From the NCBI RefSeq assembly GCF_013030985.1, contig NZ_WPYP01000007.1:226208-290207 (forward strand): a stretch of 64,000 nt of DNA. Reading direction: 5' to 3'. The number at the start of each line of letters is the position of its first letter. Positions within the stretch are counted from its first letter, which is position 1. The notes beneath the pieces were generated by a model. It made no database searches and was not told where the DNA came from. It saw only the letters and a list, made by a program, of their open reading frames with translations. Both the position numbers and the translations under genes were made by a program. The stretch is from Ruegeria arenilitoris. Lineage in GTDB: Bacteria > Pseudomonadota > Alphaproteobacteria > Rhodobacterales > Rhodobacteraceae. Shown in pieces: positions 36,283 to 47,456 of this stretch.

Positions 36283-37668
36283 TCACAACCGGAACCGGAG
36301 AAAGACCGAACGGCCCCCTCTGAGAACATCCAGGTTAATCCGGCGGCCCGGATCGGTCAGCGCGTCGACCACGTCACGGGGGGTCTCAATTTCTGTGCCA
36401 TTGATGCTGTTGACCACATCACCCGCGCGCAAACCGCCCCCGCCGCCATAAGACCCCGCATCCACCACGACCACTCCGGTCTGCGACAACACCAAGCCCA
36501 TCTTCGCAATCACGGCCGGGTTGACGCGCGAGACCGTCAAACCCGGCATCACGGTCTGGTCGTCCAGAGTTGTTTCCTCGGCCGCCGGGGTTTCGGGCGC
36601 CTTGATCAGCGCAATTTCCACTTCGGTACGCTCTTCCCCCCGCAGGCGGGTCACCATGGACGTACCGCCCACACCGGCGACAGCCATACGGAATTTCATC
36701 TCGGCGGGCGAGTTCACCTCATCCCCATCCACATGGGTGACCACATCCCCCACGCGCAGACCGGCCTCGGCCAAGGGGCTCAGAGGGTGCAAGTCGGAAA
36801 CCACCACACCCAGCGGGACCACCAGACCCAGAGACTCGGCGATATCCGCGCTCATGTGCTGGCCAGCCATTCCGGCCCAGGGACTTATGAAACTGTCATT
36901 GCCGCCCTGCGCCTGTCGCAGAAACTCGGCCACCAGATTGGCCGGAATAGCAAAGCCGATGCCGTTCGACCCACCCGATCGGGTCAGGATAGCGGTATTG
37001 ATCCCGATCAGATCCCCATTCACGTCGATCAGCGCCCCGCCTGAATTGCCCGGGTTTATCGCCGCATCGGTCTGAATGAAATAGCCCCGCGCGTTGCCCG
37101 TGGCCGCGCCGGTCCGAGCCAGCCCCGAGATGATGCCCGACGACACCGTCTGCCCCACCCCGAACGGGTTGCCAATGGCCAGCGCCAGTTCACCAACCTC
37201 GACATGATCCGAGTCGCGCATTTGCAGGTAAGGCAGATTCTCGGCCTCTTCCAGCCGCAGGATGGCGATGTCGCTTTCCTTGTCACCCAGAACCACCTGC
37301 GCCGAAAACTCGCGCCGATCCGTGGTCACCACCCGGATTTCGGTGGCTGTCCCGACCACGTGGTAGTTCGACACCACGTAACCATCGTCCGACAGGATTA
37401 CGCCCGATCCCAGCGAATTCTGCACCCGCGGGCGGGGCTCTCCGAACCCACGGCCAAAGAAGTCCTGAAAGAACGGGTCCGAGAAGAACGGGTTCGCCCG
37501 CCCCTGCCGCACGATCTTGGCATAGATGTTGACGACTGCCGGTGAGGCCTGTTTGACGACGGGCGCAAAGCCAAGGCTGATCTCGGCCTGCGATGTGGGC
37601 ACTTTGGTTTCGGCCTGGGCTGAAACCGCGAATGAGGCCAACAGCAGCGAGCACAGTATTTTTCGCAT
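36283..37668 (-). CDS. Do/DegP-type periplasmic serine protease
   Basis: A 461-residue HtrA-family protease. The signal peptide MRKILCSLLLASFAVSAQA is followed by a trypsin-like domain with triad regions SNYHVV (His), SDIAILRL (Asp) and NPGNSGGAL (Ser). Two PDZ domains follow, near VVSDLHPLSPLAEAGL and VNPAVIAKMG. Role: degradation or folding of misfolded envelope proteins. GGGAAG precedes ATG 37668. It is translationally close to rarA, one base apart. Confidence 0.93.
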   Translation of the reverse strand: MRKILCSLLLASFAVSAQAETKVPTSQAEISLGFAPVVKQASPAVVNIYAKIVRQGRANPFFSDPFFQDFFGRGFGEPRPRVQNSLGSGVILSDDGYVVSNYHVVGTATEIRVVTTDRREFSAQVVLGDKESDIAILRLEEAENLPYLQMRDSDHVEVGELALAIGNPFGVGQTVSSGIISGLARTGAATGNARGYFIQTDAAINPGNSGGALIDVNGDLIGINTAILTRSGGSNGIGFAIPANLVAEFLRQAQGGNDSFISPWAGMAGQHMSADIAESLGLVVPLGVVVSDLHPLSPLAEAGLRVGDVVTHVDGDEVNSPAEMKFRMAVAGVGGTSMVTRLRGEERTEVEIALIKAPETPAAEETTLDDQTVMPGLTVSRVNPAVIAKMGLVLSQTGVVVVDAGSYGGGGGLRAGDVVNSINGTEIETPRDVVDALTDPGRRINLDVLRGGRSVFLRFRL

Positions 37669-37839
37669 GATCTTCCCGTAGATGACTTGCCCATCGGATA
37701 TGCGAGGCATGTGACAAGATTGCAAGCGCGATGCTGTCTCTTGCGCCTTGACTTGAGCGCGGGGCGGTGAAAACGCTTGCCCGATCTAACAAACTGAAAC
37801 GGACCAATTGTGCGCAACAGAATAATCGCGGCAGGGCAG

Positions 37840-38793
37840 ATGCACCTGCGACCATCTTCTTTGCTCCTGGCCGCTGCCCTTGGGTTGTTCGCGGTCACCG
37901 CGCAGGCCGCGGATACTAAACTGACCATGGGGACGGGGGGAAAAAGCGGATATTATTTTGCCGTCGGCAACCTGCTGTGCACATCGTTTGCCCAAAGTGC
38001 GACTGGATACAGGTGCAACGCCAAAGCCACAGATGGCCCACGGGAGAATTTGCCAAAGCTGCGCCGGGGTAAATTCGACATCGTCGTGGCGCGGTCGGAT
38101 TGGGCGCAAGACGCGCTGAAGGGCGCAGGTTTTTTCAAAAGCAAGGGCGCAGACACATCTCTGCGTTCTTTGTTCTCAATTCACAGCGCACCTTTGAGCG
38201 TCATTGCACGCAAAGGATCCGACATCAGCTCTGTTGATGATCTGGACGGGAAGCGTGTCATGCTGGATGGTTCAGCCACTTACTTGGTGAAACAGCTTCC
38301 CCAGGCAGCAAACTGGGACACTTCAGCCTTTGACACCTATAAGCCCAACGAAAAGAACCCGTTGCGAAAACAGTTGTGTTCCAGTGACATTGACGCAGTT
38401 GCAATCGTCGTCGGCAACCCGTCCAATTGGATTCTAAAAACAGCACAGACCTGTCCGATCCAATTGGTTACGGTGTCCGGGCGTCAGATTGACCGATTGA
38501 TTTCCGGGTCGGATGCGCTCAGCCAAGTTTCGATCCCCGCGAATATGTATAGCGGGGTGACGTCACCCACAAAAACACTTGGCTACAAAGCTGTTTTGCT
38601 GAGTAACGCCAGTGTGTCCGAAGACGAAGTCTATGCGTTTGTCAAATCCACGTTTGAAAACCTGCCGCAACTGGCCCGCAAACATCCGGCGCTGAGAGGG
38701 TTGCAACCGTCAGACATGATCCGCGAGGGTCTGACCGCGCAATTGCATCCCGGCGCGGCGCGCTATTACCGGGAGCAGGGTTGGATCAAGTGA
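37840..38793 (+). CDS. TAXI-family TRAP transporter solute-binding protein (orphan)
   Basis: A 317-residue periplasmic protein. The signal peptide (LLLAAALGLFAVTAQA) is followed by LTMGTGGKSGYYFAVGN, the TAXI signature. Later segments (GPRENLPKLRRGKFDIVVARSD, then VDDLDGKRVMLD) fit the family. Such proteins normally work with a fused DctQM permease, but no permease gene is nearby. ATG 37840 has GCAGGGCAG before it; a GTG at 37810 would add ten residues. Located alone between a divergent protease gene and a terminator. Confidence 0.85.
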   Translation: MHLRPSSLLLAAALGLFAVTAQAADTKLTMGTGGKSGYYFAVGNLLCTSFAQSATGYRCNAKATDGPRENLPKLRRGKFDIVVARSDWAQDALKGAGFFKSKGADTSLRSLFSIHSAPLSVIARKGSDISSVDDLDGKRVMLDGSATYLVKQLPQAANWDTSAFDTYKPNEKNPLRKQLCSSDIDAVAIVVGNPSNWILKTAQTCPIQLVTVSGRQIDRLISGSDALSQVSIPANMYSGVTSPTKTLGYKAVLLSNASVSEDEVYAFVKSTFENLPQLARKHPALRGLQPSDMIREGLTAQLHPGAARYYREQGWIK

Positions 38794-38815
38794 CAGCCCT
38801 GTGGTGCGCTGAAAC

Positions 38816-38848
38816 AAAAACCCCCGCGTCCGGGACGCGGGGGTTTTT
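38816..38848. terminator. bidirectional terminator at the end of the ribosomal cluster
   Basis: A 15-bp perfect stem AAAAACCCCCGCGTC / GACGCGGGGGTTTTT with a 3-base loop. It lies between the convergent TAXI gene and rplQ and has A/T runs for both directions. It ends the alpha operon. Confidence 0.95.
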
Positions 38849-38867
38849 ACATGAAAGCAGGGCTTTC

Positions 38868-39290
38868 TTATTCTTCGTCTGCTGCCTCTTCGGCGGCAAC
38901 GCGGGCTTTGTCGGCCGCGCCTTTGGCGTCGATGTCACGATCAACGAATTCGATGATCGCCATCGGTGCCATGTCGCCATAGCGGAAGCCTGCTTTCAGG
39001 ATACGGACGTAACCGCCCTGACGCTCGGCGTAGCGGGGGCCCAGAACTTCGAACAGCTTTGCGACGTCTTTGTCTTCTTTCAGCTGTGCTGCGGCCTGAC
39101 GGCGGGCGTGCAGGTCGCCGCGCTTGCCCAGAGTGACCAGCTTTTCGATGATCGGGCGCAGTTCTTTTGCCTTGGGCAGAGTCGTTTTGATTTGCTCATG
39201 CTCGATGAGCGAGCCAGCCATGTTCGCAAACAACGCCTTGCGGTGCTCATGAGTACGGTTCAGGCGGCGGTAACCACGTGCGTGACGCAT
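38868..39290 (-). CDS. rplQ: 50S ribosomal protein L17
   Basis: A 140-residue L17. [20 protein letters not shown] and [20 protein letters not shown] are unmistakable. It has the acidic Ala/Glu tail common in alphaproteobacteria. Last gene of the alpha operon, 130 bases after rpoA. Confidence 0.98.
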   Translation of the reverse strand: MRHARGYRRLNRTHEHRKALFANMAGSLIEHEQIKTTLPKAKELRPIIEKLVTLGKRGDLHARRQAAAQLKEDKDVAKLFEVLGPRYAERQGGYVRILKAGFRYGDMAPMAIIEFVDRDIDAKGAADKARVAAEEAADEE

Positions 39291-39420
39291 TTTTCAATTC
39301 CTTCTTTCGCGTTTTGCTTTGTCTGGCCGGCGATGCGTGTCACCGGCTCTCCTTGGGGCGGAAGTGCCCATGCGGTCCCCGGATACTCCCAATTCGGGCC
39401 GGGCATTGGGGAAGACGCGC

Positions 39421-40437
39421 TTAGAACGCGTCTTCGAATTTCTTCGCCAGATCTTCGATGTTGTCGGGCGGCCAATCCTCGACATCCATGCCAAGGTGCA
39501 GACCCATGCCGGACAGCACTTCTTTGATCTCGTTCAGCGACTTGCGGCCGAAGTTCGGGGTGCGCAGCATCTCGGCTTCGGTCTTCTGGATCAGGTCGCC
39601 GATATAGACGATGTTGTCGTTCTTCAGGCAGTTTGCCGAACGGACCGACAGTTCCAGCTCGTCCACTTTCTTCAGCAGCAGCGGGTTGAACTCCAGACCA
39701 TCGTCTTCGTCCTGGCGACCAGCCGATTCCGGCTCGTCGAAGTTGACGAAGATCGACAACTGATCCTGCAGGATGCGTGCGGCAAAGGCCAGCGCGTCTT
39801 CCGGCGTGATCGAACCATCGGTTTCGATCTTCAGGGTCAGTTTGTCATAGTCCAGAACCTGACCTTCACGGGTCGGCTGAACGTCATACGCAACCTTTTT
39901 GACCGGCGAATAGATCGCGTCGATCGGGATCAGGCCGATAGGTGCGTCTTCCGGCTTGTTCTTCTCAGCCGAGACATAGCCTTTACCGGTGTTGACGGTC
40001 AGTTCCATGAACAGGTCGGCGCCATCGTCCAGGTGGCAGATGACGTGATCGCGGTTCAGAACCTCGATGCCGGCGCTTTCGCTGATGTCGCCAGCGGTGA
40101 CAACTGCGGGACCTTTGGCATTGATCGACAGACGCTTGGGGCCTTCGACTTCCATGCGCAGGGCAACCTGCTTGAGGTTCAGGATGATGTCGGTGACGTC
40201 TTCGCGCACGCCCGCAACCGAAGAGAACTCGTGCAGGACGTTGTCGATCTGGACGCTGGTGATGGCCGCGCCTTGCAGCGAGCTCATCAGAACGCGGCGC
40301 AGTGCGTTACCCAGAGTCAGACCAAAACCACGCTCCAGCGGCTCAGCAACCAGGGTCGCCTGACGTGCGGGATCGTTGCCCGGCTTACCATCAAGCTGGG
40401 TCGGTTTGATCAATTCTGCCCAATTCTTATGGATCAT
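39421..40437 (-). CDS. rpoA: DNA-directed RNA polymerase subunit alpha
   Basis: A 338-residue alpha subunit. [15 protein letters not shown] is the usual alphaproteobacterial start, [21 protein letters not shown] is the dimerisation signature, and the C-terminal domain ends in [29 protein letters not shown] precedes ATG 40437; 13 extra in-frame upstream codons are not used. Assembly platform of RNA polymerase and target of activators. Confidence 0.98.
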   Translation of the reverse strand: MIHKNWAELIKPTQLDGKPGNDPARQATLVAEPLERGFGLTLGNALRRVLMSSLQGAAITSVQIDNVLHEFSSVAGVREDVTDIILNLKQVALRMEVEGPKRLSINAKGPAVVTAGDISESAGIEVLNRDHVICHLDDGADLFMELTVNTGKGYVSAEKNKPEDAPIGLIPIDAIYSPVKKVAYDVQPTREGQVLDYDKLTLKIETDGSITPEDALAFAARILQDQLSIFVNFDEPESAGRQDEDDGLEFNPLLLKKVDELELSVRSANCLKNDNIVYIGDLIQKTEAEMLRTPNFGRKSLNEIKEVLSGMGLHLGMDVEDWPPDNIEDLAKKFEDAF

Positions 40438-40551
40438 GTAATCCCTCCATTCCTGTCCGCGCCCCATGACCAACAAGGTGCAGACGCCCGAGGTTCAAAA
40501 TGACGTGCTGGGGCCGTGCAAAAACACAGCCCCAGCTCAATTCAAAATCGC

Positions 40552-40941
40552 TTAGACGCGACGACGCTTCGGCGGGCGGCAGCCGTTGTGAGCGATCGGA
40601 GTCACGTCGCGGATCGACGTGATGTTGAAGCCCACAGCAGCCAGCGCGCGCAGAGCCGATTCACGACCCGAACCGGGGCCCTGAACTTCGACTTCCAGCG
40701 TCTTGACGCCATGTTCCTGCGCCTTCTTGCCTGCATCTTCTGCAGCCATCTGAGCGGCGTAGGGTGTCGATTTCCGCGATCCCTTGAAGCCCATGGTACC
40801 GGCAGACGACCACGCGATGGCGTTGCCCTGTACGTCCGAGATCAGGATCTTGGTGTTGTTGAAGGTCGAATTCACATGGGCGACGCCCGATGCGATGTTC
40901 TTACGCTCTTTGCGCTTAACGCGAGTCTTATCACGTGCCAT
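40552..40941 (-). CDS. rpsK: 30S ribosomal protein S11
   Basis: A 129-residue S11. [36 protein letters not shown] and the end [11 protein letters not shown] are characteristic. Platform protein of the small subunit. Between rpsM and rpoA as in the canonical alpha operon. Confidence 0.98.
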   Translation of the reverse strand: MARDKTRVKRKERKNIASGVAHVNSTFNNTKILISDVQGNAIAWSSAGTMGFKGSRKSTPYAAQMAAEDAGKKAQEHGVKTLEVEVQGPGSGRESALRALAAVGFNITSIRDVTPIAHNGCRPPKRRRV

Positions 40942-40956
40942 CAGTCAGACCCTCCC

Positions 40957-41325
40957 TTATTTCTTCTTACCAGCGATGGCCTTTGCGGGGCCTTTGCGGG
41001 TACGAGCATTGGTGTGGGTACGCTGACCGCGAACCGGCAGGTTGCGGCGGTGACGCAGACCGCGATAGCAGCCCAGGTCCATCAAGCGTTTGACGTTCAT
41101 CTGAACTTCACGACGCAGGTCACCTTCGACGGTGAAGTTGGCGTCGATGTGCTCGCGGATGGCCAGAACTTCGGCGTCGGACAGTTCGTTAACGCGACGG
41201 TGCGCTTCAATGCCTACGGCTTCGCAGATCGCTTTGGCCGAGGTGTTTCCAATACCGGTGATATATGTGAGGGCGATTGGTACCCGCTTTGCAGTCGGGA
41301 TGTTTACGCCGGCAATACGTGCCAC
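40957..41325 (-). CDS. rpsM: 30S ribosomal protein S13
   Basis: A 122-residue S13. [41 protein letters not shown] and a Lys-rich end are diagnostic. Small-subunit head, contacts tRNA and L5. First gene of the segment rpsM-rpsK-rpoA-rplQ and preceded by its own promoter candidate. Confidence 0.98.
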   Translation of the reverse strand: MARIAGVNIPTAKRVPIALTYITGIGNTSAKAICEAVGIEAHRRVNELSDAEVLAIREHIDANFTVEGDLRREVQMNVKRLMDLGCYRGLRHRRNLPVRGQRTHTNARTRKGPAKAIAGKKK

Positions 41326-41483
41326 GTTTCACTTTCCTTTTCGTTGCGGTTCCGTAACTCCAGAACCTTTTTTCACAACGCCTAACCGTGGCAGTGCCGC
41401 CAGAGGGTTCAGCATTATTCGAGGTGGTCGGGGCAGTTGGGACGAATCCCGCCTGCGGTCTTGATTCCCCAAGGGGATGGGGG

Positions 41484-41512
41484 TCGATATGGGGTTTTGG
41501 TGGGGCCGTCAA
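41484..41512 (-). promoter_or_regulatory. promoter candidate for the rpsM-rpsK-rpoA-rplQ segment
   Basis: Minus-strand TTGACG (41507-41512) and TATCGA (41484-41489) are separated by 17 bases, in the 201-base gap between adk and rpsM. The start site would lie near 41477, giving a leader of about 150 bases before rpsM. A small hairpin overlaps the -35 region. Confidence 0.5.
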
Positions 41513-41526
41513 GCCCCAACCTGAAG

Positions 41527-42167
41527 TCAGCCCAGAATCGCCTCGATCGAGGCGGTGACTTCTTTGATCTCAGCCAGGCCATTGACCGGGCGCAGATCGC
41601 CTTTGGCGTAGTAATACCCAATCAGCGGCGAGGTCTTTTTGTAGTATTCCATCAGGCGTGTGCGCAGGCTGTCTTCGTTGTCATCCGCGCGACGCTGGAA
41701 GTCATTTTCCTTGCCGCAATTGGTGCATTTGCCATCGGCCGGGATCGGCTTGGTGATGTCGTTATAGACCTCACCGCAGCCACCGCAGGTCGAGCGCGCC
41801 GTGATCCGCTGAACCAGCGCTTCGTCATCCACACGCATTTCGATCACGGTGTGCAGCGACTGACCCAGCTTGGCCAGCAACGCGGCCAGCGCATCAGCCT
41901 GCGCCAGCGTCCGCGGGAAGCCGTCAAAGATGAAGCCGGCGCCGGTTTCCGTGGTCAGCTTCTCTTCGATCAGGCCGATCACGATCTCATCGGTGACCAG
42001 CTTGCCCGCGTCCATGATCGCCGCAACCTTCTGGCCCATCTCTGTTCCGCTGGTCTTTGCCTCGCGCAGCATGTCGCCGGTGCTCAGCTGAACCATGCCC
42101 CGAGTTTCGACCAGGTGACGCGCCTGCGTCCCTTTACCGGCCCCCGGGGGCCCAAGAAGAATGATGT

Positions 42168-42171
<4 letters not shown>
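41527..42171 (-). CDS. adk: adenylate kinase with zinc-type LID
   Basis: A 214-residue long-form adenylate kinase. P-loop [17 protein letters not shown] and the LID domain with CGGC and CTNC cysteine pairs, which bind zinc in this form of the enzyme. Balances AMP, ADP and ATP. Its start overlaps the secY stop (ATGA). Canonical position between secY and rpsM. Confidence 0.97.
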
Positions 42172-43532
<1,361 letters not shown>

Positions 43533-43553
43533 AAATCGGTCTCTCTTATGAAA

Positions 43554-43589
43554 ACGCCGCCCGGAACCGTTTTCCGGCTCGGACGGCGT
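43554..43589 (-). terminator. terminator-like or attenuator hairpin between rplO and secY
   Basis: On the transcribed strand ACGCCG pairs with CGGCGT around an inner hairpin TTCCGG-type stem (43561-43566 with 43572-43577), and the structure is followed by TTTTCATAAG. The T-run is short, so partial termination is likelier than a full stop. It sits 21 bases before the secY start. Confidence 0.5.
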
Positions 43590-43641
43590 CTTGGAAAACT
43601 CTGAGGTCTATGTAAGCGGGTCTGCGCCCGCTCACAAGCGC

Positions 43642-44115
43642 TTACTCTGCCGCAGCGGCTTTTGTGACCGTCAGTGAACCGCCCGCTTTTTCAACTGCCT
43701 CGACGGCAGCTTTCGAAGCACCGGTTACTTCCAGGTTCACTTTGGCGCTGATTTCGCCCTTGGCCAGAACGCGGATACCGTCCAGCTTGCGACGCACCAG
43801 ACCCGACGCAACCAGTGCGTCTTCGGTGATCGCAGCTTTGGCGTCCAGCTTGCCGGCCTCGACGAATTTCTGGATCAGGCCCAGGTTGATAACGGCGAAT
43901 TCCTTGCGGTTCGGCTTGTTGAAGCCACGCTTGGGCAGACGCTGGTACAGCGGCATCTGGCCGCCTTCGTAGCCATTGATGGCCACACCCGAACGGGATT
44001 TCTGGCCTTTGATACCACGGCCACCCATTTTACCTTTGCCGGAACCGGGGCCACGGCCAACGCGGGTGCGTTTCGGGTTGGCGCCGGGATTGTCGCGCAG
44101 TTCGTTCAGTTTCAT
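43642..44115 (-). CDS. rplO: 50S ribosomal protein L15
   Basis: A 157-residue L15. [22 protein letters not shown] opens it; [12 protein letters not shown] and [15 protein letters not shown] follow. AGGAGAAGCGAA precedes ATG 44115; 17 upstream codons are not used. It normally follows rpmD directly, but here three unrelated genes lie between the two, and rplO has its own promoter candidate. Confidence 0.97.
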   Translation of the reverse strand: MKLNELRDNPGANPKRTRVGRGPGSGKGKMGGRGIKGQKSRSGVAINGYEGGQMPLYQRLPKRGFNKPNRKEFAVINLGLIQKFVEAGKLDAKAAITEDALVASGLVRRKLDGIRVLAKGEISAKVNLEVTGASKAAVEAVEKAGGSLTVTKAAAAE

Positions 44116-44211
44116 TTCGCTTCTCCTAAGCCGGATGTGACCCCCGAAGCGTGATGGGCCAAACACGGCATTTCTTGGTTTTGATTCTCATGGGCAGAAA
44201 CCCACCGGAGG

Positions 44212-44240
44212 CGTATAGGCCCGTTACCCCCGCTTGGCAA
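44212..44240 (-). promoter_or_regulatory. promoter candidate for the rplO-secY-adk segment
   Basis: Minus-strand TTGCCA (44235-44240) and TATACG (44212-44217) are exactly 17 bases apart, the same two hexamers as before rpmC. The start site would be near 44205, about 90 bases before rplO. It lies just upstream of the stop of the inserted glycosyltransferase-like gene's 3' flank, so it restores transcription after the interruption. Confidence 0.6.
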
Positions 44241-44260
44241 GCCCGCGGAACGGTGCAAGA

Positions 44261-45121
44261 TCAGCCGTCGACCTGCGGAGCCTCGGCTTCATCCTCATCA
44301 TGTTTGATAATGGGCGCTGCAAGCGGATCGATGCCGTGTTTCTCGACGAGCCTTCCGACCAAACTGTCAGGATCGGGTTGGCCGTCATACTTGTTCCGCA
44401 TGATCGCCCGCATCCGCCGACCATAAAGGTGGATGGAAACCGTATCGTCCTTGAAGAAATGGTCTATTTGGGCCCCCGGCCGGGCCAGGGCCCGCCGACG
44501 CGTGTAATTGAGCGGGTAGAACACATGCTCAGGCAAGGCGTACTTTATCTCACCCGTTTGCCTCAACGCCCAGGTGAATGCACTCGGACCCCAAACGCCC
44601 CAAAGAGTTTCTGGCACGTTCACCGGCTCTCCGTTCTGCTGCGCCTCTTCCAGCGGCCTACGGTGACGAGGGGGCAGCCATGGCGGGATGAGGTACGGAT
44701 CATTGGTGAATTCGATCAGCTTGGCCAGCGTTTCGCTGTCCTGCGGCAGGGCGAGCACGCCGATGGCAACATCGCCTTCGAGATATCCGTAGTAATGGCC
44801 GTTTTCGGTGGTGAAGGGTTTGAGGCAATAAGCGTCCGTATCTGCCCAGATCAAGTCAGGTTCTTGCGCCAGAAGCCGATACCGGAACTTGTCCGAATGC
44901 GGTGCGGGGCTTCCGGTTCTGTCATGGGTGATGAACTCGGAATCCGGCAGAACCTCGCGTGCATCGCGCTGTTCCACGCCGTCGGGGATCCCTGTGACAG
45001 TCCCATAGGTGTAAAGACGCACATGTTGCCCGACATCCAGATAGGACTTGATGCATAGCTGCTCAAGAAAGCTCAGCGGTCCGTCGACCCACAGCATTCC
45101 GATCTGATATTCGCGCGCCAT
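44261..45121 (-). CDS. glycosyltransferase-like protein with DXD motif
   Basis: A 286-residue protein. SDKFRYRLLAQEPDLIWADTDAYCLKP is the region of sugar-transferring enzymes of the DXD type (DTD about 101-103), followed by GYLEGDVAIGVLALPQDSE. The C-terminus is acidic. No signal peptide or membrane segment. Donor and acceptor unknown. ATG 45121 has GGAAAG upstream. It is the last of three unrelated genes between rpmD and rplO. No other polysaccharide gene is nearby. Confidence 0.7.
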   Translation of the reverse strand: MAREYQIGMLWVDGPLSFLEQLCIKSYLDVGQHVRLYTYGTVTGIPDGVEQRDAREVLPDSEFITHDRTGSPAPHSDKFRYRLLAQEPDLIWADTDAYCLKPFTTENGHYYGYLEGDVAIGVLALPQDSETLAKLIEFTNDPYLIPPWLPPRHRRPLEEAQQNGEPVNVPETLWGVWGPSAFTWALRQTGEIKYALPEHVFYPLNYTRRRALARPGAQIDHFFKDDTVSIHLYGRRMRAIMRNKYDGQPDPDSLVGRLVEKHGIDPLAAPIIKHDEDEAEAPQVDG

Positions 45122-45254
45122 AAATATGTCTTTCCACACAATTCTATCGGCCTCAAACAACCGCCTAATCCGCATTTGACGTATTAACGGCGCTGTCGCA
45201 ATGCTTGGCCCGAAAAATCTGTTGGCTGTGGCGCGATGGCCCCTGAAACCAAAA

Positions 45255-45274
45255 GAGGCGCCAAATGGCGCCTC
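45255..45274 (-). terminator. intrinsic terminator after the DUF1127 gene
   Basis: A perfect 8-bp stem GAGGCGCC / GGCGCCTC with loop ATTT and a TTTT tail on the minus strand, 26 bases past the DUF1127 stop. Confidence 0.85.
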
Positions 45275-45299
45275 TGTGTGAGTGGTGGTATGCCTGCAA

Positions 45300-45515
45300 T
45301 TACGAGCAGTAAACGTGTTCCTGAGCGATGTCCTTGATATCGCAGCGGCGCACGCCGATGTCGTTCAGCTCGCGATCGGTCAAACCTTGAAGTTCCGAGT
45401 AGGTGCGGTTGTATTCTGCGCGCAGGGTATATGTCTCTTTCACCTTTGCGGCGAATTCTGCGATGCGTGCGAACAGGTTGCTGCCGCCATGAGTGGTTGT
45501 TGCTGTGTAAGCCAT
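45300..45515 (-). CDS. DUF1127 small protein
   Basis: A 71-residue protein with the DUF1127 end LQGLTDRELNDIGVRRCDI. Such small Arg/Leu-rich proteins are common in Rhizobiales and Rhodobacterales and some affect RNA turnover or phosphate and carbon metabolism. AGGAAAGG lies before ATG 45515. Flanked by its own terminator, so it forms a single-gene unit in the rpmD-rplO interruption. Confidence 0.8.
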   Translation of the reverse strand: MAYTATTTHGGSNLFARIAEFAAKVKETYTLRAEYNRTYSELQGLTDRELNDIGVRRCDIKDIAQEHVYCS

Positions 45516-45703
45516 ATCTGAATTCCTTTCCTGACCGGGGCGCATTCCCCGATGATTTCTGTTCTGTTCCTGTTTGGGACAGCGTTCAGATAGGCGCACC
45601 AGATACCGCTAACAACCGAAGTTTCGGTCTAGCTGCATTGCAAACAATGCATGGGTGGGATCTGCAGGACCGAACAGGTTGGCTCTGTTCGACCTCGGGT
45701 AAC

Positions 45704-46087
45704 CTACTTCCGGATTTCACCCACGTAACGTTGCTTTTGCTGGTTCACCAGGACCAGTTTACCGTTGTTCACGACATACAGATCAAACCGGGGTTTGTCA
45801 TAGCCGATGCACCGCACCCCGTTGTCGTAGAACCTGTAGGAATTCGCCTTCCATGCTTTCCCGTTGGCTGTGTAGGAATAGGACCCGTTGGCAGAGTAGG
45901 TCTCAAATTCTTTCCCGGGATATACAACCTTGCGCCCAGAAAGGTTCTTTTGCAGCCAGGCCGCATTCACTTTCTGGTCGCCATCGGAATAGTAGCTTTT
46001 CGAAAATTTCGGCGATTTGGCCGGGCATTCGGCGTAAGCGGTCGTACCAATTGCAGAGACGCAAAGCGCAGCAAGAAACAGTTTCAT
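45704..46087 (-). CDS. small secreted protein, unknown
   Basis: A 127-residue protein with signal peptide MKLFLAALCVSAIGTTAYA and a mature part starting ECPAKSPKFSK. It has two cysteines, many Tyr/Gly/Asn (SANGSYSYTANGKAWKANSY) and a beta-rich look. No family recognised. GGATG precedes ATG 46087. Located right after the rpmD terminator, inside the interrupted spc operon. Confidence 0.65.
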   Translation of the reverse strand: MKLFLAALCVSAIGTTAYAECPAKSPKFSKSYYSDGDQKVNAAWLQKNLSGRKVVYPGKEFETYSANGSYSYTANGKAWKANSYRFYDNGVRCIGYDKPRFDLYVVNNGKLVLVNQQKQRYVGEIRK

Positions 46088-46149
46088 ACTAATCATCCAT
46101 TCAAATAAACACGGTTGAAGTTACCCCGGCCCGTTCAAATGGCAACAAA

Positions 46150-46178
46150 AAACGCCCCCGAACGGATCGGAGGCGTTT
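46150..46178 (-). terminator. intrinsic terminator after rpmD
   Basis: AAACGCC / GGCGTTT with further CCG/CGG pairs around one mismatch and a 7-base loop, followed by a long T-run on the minus strand. It lies 22 bases past the rpmD stop and ends the rpmC-to-rpmD transcript before the unrelated genes. Confidence 0.85.
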
Positions 46179-46199
46179 CTTTGTTCGATGGAAGTGCGC

Positions 46200-46388
46200 T
46201 TAGCCGCGCTCTTCGACGATCTCTACCAGATGCGGGATCTTGTTGATCATGCCGCGGACCGAAGGAGTATCCTCCAGCTCACGGGTTTTGTGCATCTTGT
46301 TCAGGCCCAGGCCGATCAGGGTTGCGCGCTGTTCGGCGGGGCGGCGGATCGGGGAGCCGATCTGCTTGACGACGATGGTTTTTGCCAT
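46200..46388 (-). CDS. rpmD: 50S ribosomal protein L30
   Basis: A 62-residue L30: [20 protein letters not shown] and [19 protein letters not shown] are diagnostic. It is followed by a terminator rather than by rplO, which is unusual. Confidence 0.97.
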   Translation of the reverse strand: MAKTIVVKQIGSPIRRPAEQRATLIGLGLNKMHKTRELEDTPSVRGMINKIPHLVEIVEERG

Positions 46389-46400
46389 GGGTCGCTCTCC

Positions 46401-46970
46401 TTATGCTTCTGCTTCAGCAGCAGCCGGTGCTTCGTCCCGCTTGGGCAGGATGTCGGCAACCTTTTTGCCACGACGTGCGGCAACCGAACGCGGGCTCTGC
46501 TCTTTTTGCAGGCCGTTGATGGTGGCGCGGATCATGTTGTACGGGTTCTGCGAGCCCAGCGACTTGGACACAACGTCCTTGACACCCAGCATTTCGAACA
46601 CGGCACGCATCGGACCACCGGCGATGATACCGGTACCTTCAGGTGCGGTACGCATTACCACTTTACCGGCGCCGTGACGGCCTTCGATGTCGTGGTGCAG
46701 GGTACGACCTTCGCGCAGTTGCACGCGGATCATCTGACGCTTGGCTTGTTCGGTTGCCTTACGGATGGCTTCAGGTACTTCTTTCGCTTTACCTTTGCCA
46801 AAGCCGACGCGGCCTTTCTGATCGCCGACAACCACCAGAGCGGCGAAGCCAAAGCGCTTACCGCCTTTTACGGTTTTCGACACGCGGTTGATTGCGACCA
46901 GACGATCTGCAAATTCCGGTGCTTCTTCACGGTCGCGGCCACGGCCCCGACGGTTTTCACGTTCTGCCAT
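46401..46970 (-). CDS. rpsE: 30S ribosomal protein S5
   Basis: A 189-residue S5. [20 protein letters not shown] and [18 protein letters not shown] identify it. The N-terminal basic Arg/Glu stretch and Ala/Glu tail are alphaproteobacterial extensions. Accuracy and assembly of the small subunit. Confidence 0.98.
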   Translation of the reverse strand: MAERENRRGRGRDREEAPEFADRLVAINRVSKTVKGGKRFGFAALVVVGDQKGRVGFGKGKAKEVPEAIRKATEQAKRQMIRVQLREGRTLHHDIEGRHGAGKVVMRTAPEGTGIIAGGPMRAVFEMLGVKDVVSKSLGSQNPYNMIRATINGLQKEQSPRSVAARRGKKVADILPKRDEAPAAAEAEA

Positions 46971-47085
46971 TTGGCATCCCTTTTCTCATGTGGCGCTTGT
47001 CGCGCCGTTTCTTCAATCCAAGTGAGCCCCGACTGTCGCCGAGGCCCCCGGATCATCGGGGCAGCCGCGAAGCTGCCCGCAGGTC

Positions 47086-47445
47086 TTAGATCTTCAGACC
47101 ACCTTCACGCGCAGCGTCGGCAACTGCCTTCACTTTGCCGTGGAACAGGAAGCCACCACGATCGAAATAGGCCTCTTCGACGCCTGCCTTCTTGGCACGC
47201 TCGGCGATAGCCGCGCCCACTTTGGTGGCCGCTTCGATGTTGTTCTTGCCAACTACGCCCAGGTCTTTTTCCAGGGTCGAGGCTGCGGCCAGGGTCACGC
47301 CACGAACGTCGTCGATCAGCTGAACGCTGATGTTCTTGTTCGAACGGTGAACCGACAGGCGTACACGGCCCGCGTTGACTTTGCGAAGTTTGTTCCGAAC
47401 GCGCAGGCGGCGCTTCAGAAACAGGGTTCTTTTGCTGTTTGCCAT
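47086..47445 (-). CDS. rplR: 50S ribosomal protein L18
   Basis: A 119-residue L18. [20 protein letters not shown] and [20 protein letters not shown] are conserved. It binds 5S rRNA. ATG 47445 is chosen by family start; the frame continues upstream into rplF without a start that fits. Confidence 0.97.
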   Translation of the reverse strand: MANSKRTLFLKRRLRVRNKLRKVNAGRVRLSVHRSNKNISVQLIDDVRGVTLAAASTLEKDLGVVGKNNIEAATKVGAAIAERAKKAGVEEAYFDRGGFLFHGKVKAVADAAREGGLKI

Positions 47446-47456
47446 TGTTTGCGTCC

